Assembly (NCBI RefSeq): GCF_002813445.1
Contig: NZ_PHHD01000001.1
Span: 3,782,001-3,846,000, forward strand
DNA length: 64,000 bases
From: Pseudomonas tolaasii NCPPB 2192
GTDB lineage: Bacteria > Pseudomonadota > Gammaproteobacteria > Pseudomonadales > Pseudomonadaceae
Reading direction: 5' to 3'
The notes under the pieces are model-generated. The model ran no database searches, had not been told where the DNA came from, and was given only the letters and a program-made list of their open reading frames with translations. This document shows, one piece after another, positions 61,629 through 64,000 of this stretch. The translations under genes were made by a program, and so were the position numbers. Every line of letters starts with the position of its first letter. The stretch's first letter is position 1.

Positions 61629-63134
61629 ATGTGTGGCATCGTCGGTATCGTCGGTAAGTCGAACGTCAATCAGGCGCTGTATGACGCGCTAACCGTCCTC
61701 CAGCACCGCGGCCAGGATGCTGCCGGTATTGTGACCAGCCACGACGGCCGGTTATTCCTGCGCAAGGACAATGGTCTGGTGCGTGACGTGTTCCATCAGC
61801 GTCACATGCAGCGCCTCGTCGGGCACATGGGCATTGGCCACGTGCGCTACCCGACTGCCGGTAGCTCGACGTCGGCCGAAGCTCAGCCGTTCTACGTCAA
61901 CTCGCCTTACGGCATCACCCTGGCGCACAACGGCAACCTGACCAATGTTGAACAGCTGGCCAAGGAGATTTACGAATCCGATCTGCGCCACGTCAACACC
62001 AGTTCCGACTCGGAAGTGTTGCTCAACGTGTTCGCCCACGAGCTGGCGCAGCGCGGCAAGCTGCAGCCGACCGAAGAAGACGTGTTTGCCGCCGTAACTG
62101 ACGTGCACAACCGCTGCGTCGGCGGTTACGCCGTGGTGGCGATGATCACCGGTTATGGCATCGTCGGCTTCCGCGACCCCCACGGCATCCGCCCGATCGT
62201 GTTCGGCCAGCGTCACACCGACGAAGGTGTCGAGTACATGATCGCCTCCGAAAGCGTGTCCCTGGACGTGTTGGGCTTCACCCTGATTCGCGACCTCGCG
62301 CCGGGCGAAGCGGTGTACATCACCGAAGACGGCAAGCTGCACACCCGCCAGTGCGCCGTGGCGCCGAAACTCACTCCGTGCATTTTCGAACACGTTTATC
62401 TGGCGCGTCCGGATTCCATCATTGATGGCGTTTCGGTCTACAAAGCCCGTCTGCGCATGGGTGAGAAACTGGCCGAGAAGATCCTGCGCGAGCGTCCGGA
62501 GCACGATATCGACGTGGTGATCCCGATTCCGGATACCAGCCGTACTGCTGCGCTGGAACTGGCCAACCACTTGGGCGTCAAGTTCCGCGAAGGCTTCGTC
62601 AAAAACCGCTACATCGGTCGTACGTTCATCATGCCCGGCCAGGCCGCGCGCAAGAAGTCGGTACGCCAGAAGCTCAACGCCATCGAGCTGGAATTTCGCG
62701 GCAAGAACGTGATGCTGGTGGATGACTCCATCGTGCGTGGCACAACCTGCAAGCAGATCATCCAGATGGCCCGCGAAGCCGGTGCGAAGAACGTGTACTT
62801 CTGTTCCGCGGCCCCGGCCGTGCGCTACCCGAACGTGTACGGTATCGATATGCCGAGCGCGCACGAACTGATCGCCCACAACCGTTCGACCCAGGACGTT
62901 GCCGACCTGATCGGCGCCGACTGGCTGATCTATCAGGACCTGCCGGACCTGATCGAAGCGGTCGGCGGGGGCAAGATCAAGATCGACCAGTTCGACTGCG
63001 CCGTATTCGACGGCAAGTATGTGACCGGTGATGTCGACGAGGCCTACCTGAACAAGATCGAGCAGGCGCGTAACGACTCGTCGAAGATCAAGACCCAGGC
63101 GGTCAGTGCGATCATCGACCTGTACAACAACTGA
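61629..63134 (+). CDS. purF: Amidophosphoribosyltransferase
   Basis: This 501-residue enzyme starts at ATG 61629, so the nucleophile Cys2 of the glutaminase domain (MCGIVGIVG) is exposed after Met removal. TTG 61620 is rejected for that reason. The phosphoribosyltransferase motif is VMLVDDSIVRGTTC. It catalyses the first committed step of purine synthesis. A terminator follows. Confidence 0.98.
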   Translation: MCGIVGIVGKSNVNQALYDALTVLQHRGQDAAGIVTSHDGRLFLRKDNGLVRDVFHQRHMQRLVGHMGIGHVRYPTAGSSTSAEAQPFYVNSPYGITLAHNGNLTNVEQLAKEIYESDLRHVNTSSDSEVLLNVFAHELAQRGKLQPTEEDVFAAVTDVHNRCVGGYAVVAMITGYGIVGFRDPHGIRPIVFGQRHTDEGVEYMIASESVSLDVLGFTLIRDLAPGEAVYITEDGKLHTRQCAVAPKLTPCIFEHVYLARPDSIIDGVSVYKARLRMGEKLAEKILRERPEHDIDVVIPIPDTSRTAALELANHLGVKFREGFVKNRYIGRTFIMPGQAARKKSVRQKLNAIELEFRGKNVMLVDDSIVRGTTCKQIIQMAREAGAKNVYFCSAAPAVRYPNVYGIDMPSAHELIAHNRSTQDVADLIGADWLIYQDLPDLIEAVGGGKIKIDQFDCAVFDGKYVTGDVDEAYLNKIEQARNDSSKIKTQAVSAIIDLYNN

Positions 63135-63140
63135 GTGACG

Positions 63141-63164
63141 ACCGGCCCTGAGGGGCCGGTTTTG
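63141..63164 (+). terminator. Rho-independent terminator of purF
   Basis: Arms ACCGGCCC and GGGCCGGT with loop TGAG are followed by TTTG, seven bases after the purF stop. Confidence 0.88.
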
Positions 63165-63199
63165 TATCTTAAATAAAGTATTGAGTAAGGAGTCGCAGC

Positions 63200-64000
63200 A
63201 TGAGTCAGGAATGGGATGCCGGTCGGTTGGACAGCGACCTCGATGGCGTAGCTTTCGATACCCTGGCTGTGCGCGCCGGTCAGCACCGCACCCCGGAAGG
63301 TGAGCACGGTGATCCGATGTTCTTCACTTCCAGCTATGTGTTCCGCACTGCCGCCGACGCTGCCGCGCGCTTTGCCGGTGAAGTGCCGGGCAACGTGTAT
63401 TCGCGCTATACCAACCCGACCGTGCGTGCGTTCGAAGAGCGTATTGCGGCGCTGGAAGGCGCCGAGCAGGCCGTGGCCACGGCCACCGGCATGGCGGCGA
63501 TCCTGGCAGTGGTGATGAGCCTGTGCAGTGCTGGCGACCACGTGCTGGTGTCGCGCAGTGTGTTCGGTTCGACCATCAGCCTGTTCGAAAAGTACTTCAA
63601 GCGCTTCGGTATCGAAGTGGACTACGTGCCTCTGGCGGACCTTTCCGGCTGGGATGCGGCGATCAAGGCCAACACCAAATTGCTGTTCGTCGAATCGCCG
63701 TCCAACCCGTTGGCCGAGCTGGTGGATATCGCTGCATTGTCTGAAGTGGCGCACGCCAAAGGCGCGATGCTGGTGGTCGACAACTGTTTCTGCACGCCTG
63801 CGCTGCAGCAGCCGTTGAAGCTGGGCGCCGATATCGTTGTGCACTCGGCCACCAAGTTCATCGACGGCCAGGGCCGTTGCATGGGCGGTGTGGTGGCGGG
63901 GCGCGGCGAGCAGATGAAAGAAGTTGTCGGTTTCCTGCGCACCGCCGGCCCGACCCTGAGTCCGTTCAACGCCTGGATCTTCCTCAAGGGCCTGGAAACC
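63200..64000 (+). CDS. metZ: O-succinylhomoserine sulfhydrylase, 3' end outside window
   Basis: The frame starts at ATG 63200 (MSQEWDAGRLDSDLDGVAFDTLAVRAGQHRTPEG), with AAGGAG eight bases upstream, and is still open at the window end. The PLP enzyme motifs are YSRYTNPTVRAFEERIAALEGAE, ESPSNPL and the Schiff-base Lys region HSATKFIDG (Lys219). It makes homocysteine from O-succinylhomoserine and sulfide. The metZ position after purF is typical for Pseudomonas. Confidence 0.96.
   Translation, partial: MSQEWDAGRLDSDLDGVAFDTLAVRAGQHRTPEGEHGDPMFFTSSYVFRTAADAAARFAGEVPGNVYSRYTNPTVRAFEERIAALEGAEQAVATATGMAAILAVVMSLCSAGDHVLVSRSVFGSTISLFEKYFKRFGIEVDYVPLADLSGWDAAIKANTKLLFVESPSNPLAELVDIAALSEVAHAKGAMLVVDNCFCTPALQQPLKLGADIVVHSATKFIDGQGRCMGGVVAGRGEQMKEVVGFLRTAGPTLSPFNAWIFLKGLET

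Overview
The window is chromosomal DNA from a fluorescent Pseudomonas, most likely of the P. fluorescens group. The case rests on high GC, many REP-type repeats with the core GTGGGAGCTGGCTTGCCTGC, and the characteristic Pseudomonas order leuC-leuD-methyltransferase-leuB-asd-asd-like paralog-fimV-truA-trpF-accD-folC-SPOR protein-cvpA-purF-metZ on the right. I see no transposase, integrase, phage module or CRISPR array.

Layout. 1-10.9 kb: two tandem TonB-dependent receptors (the first cut by the window edge), then a complete yejABEF-type peptide ABC importer. 10.9-16.1 kb: a hotdog-fold protein divergent from a TetR regulator, an epoxide hydrolase divergent from a second TetR regulator, each gap with paired operator-like palindromes, then a soluble GAF hybrid histidine kinase. 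16.3-20.8 kb: a serine-hydrolase lipoprotein and a DUF1852 / core methionine synthase / flavin reductase set preceded by a MetR-type box. 20.8-31.6 kb: a nucleotidyltransferase-like protein, TspO, an HSL-type hydrolase, a three-gene ABC importer behind a cobalamin riboswitch, a lipoprotein, a sad/ptrR-like pair and an aromatic/aspartate aminotransferase. 31.9-36.3 kb: uvrB, gltX and a tandemly duplicated tRNA-Ala/tRNA-Glu operon. 36.4-42.2 kb is accessory: a free-standing deaminase-fold protein, a TetR/hydrolase/thioesterase group, dusC, and then two genes behind a perfect hrp box. 42.2-64 kb: a large PAS-GGDEF-EAL protein and the conserved biosynthetic block, ending inside metZ.

The most striking locus is 40.2-42.2 kb. 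A sequence matching the HrpL-dependent promoter consensus exactly (GGAACC, 15 bases, CCACGAA) lies about 100 bases upstream of two lower-GC genes of unrecognised family. The first product has an N-terminus that fits the rules for type III secreted effectors. The second carries a calpain/papain-like Cys-His signature. Together they look like an undescribed type III effector operon placed away from any visible secretion cluster. Other points of interest are the MesX/MesD-type folate-independent methionine synthase unit with its MetR box, the HAE/PCxxC deaminase-fold protein beside the tRNA genes, and several clear TetR operator palindromes.

Start codons were chosen from ribosome-binding sites, signal peptides and family length, and often lie inside a longer open frame. 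Family calls come from motif recognition only. No database search was possible.
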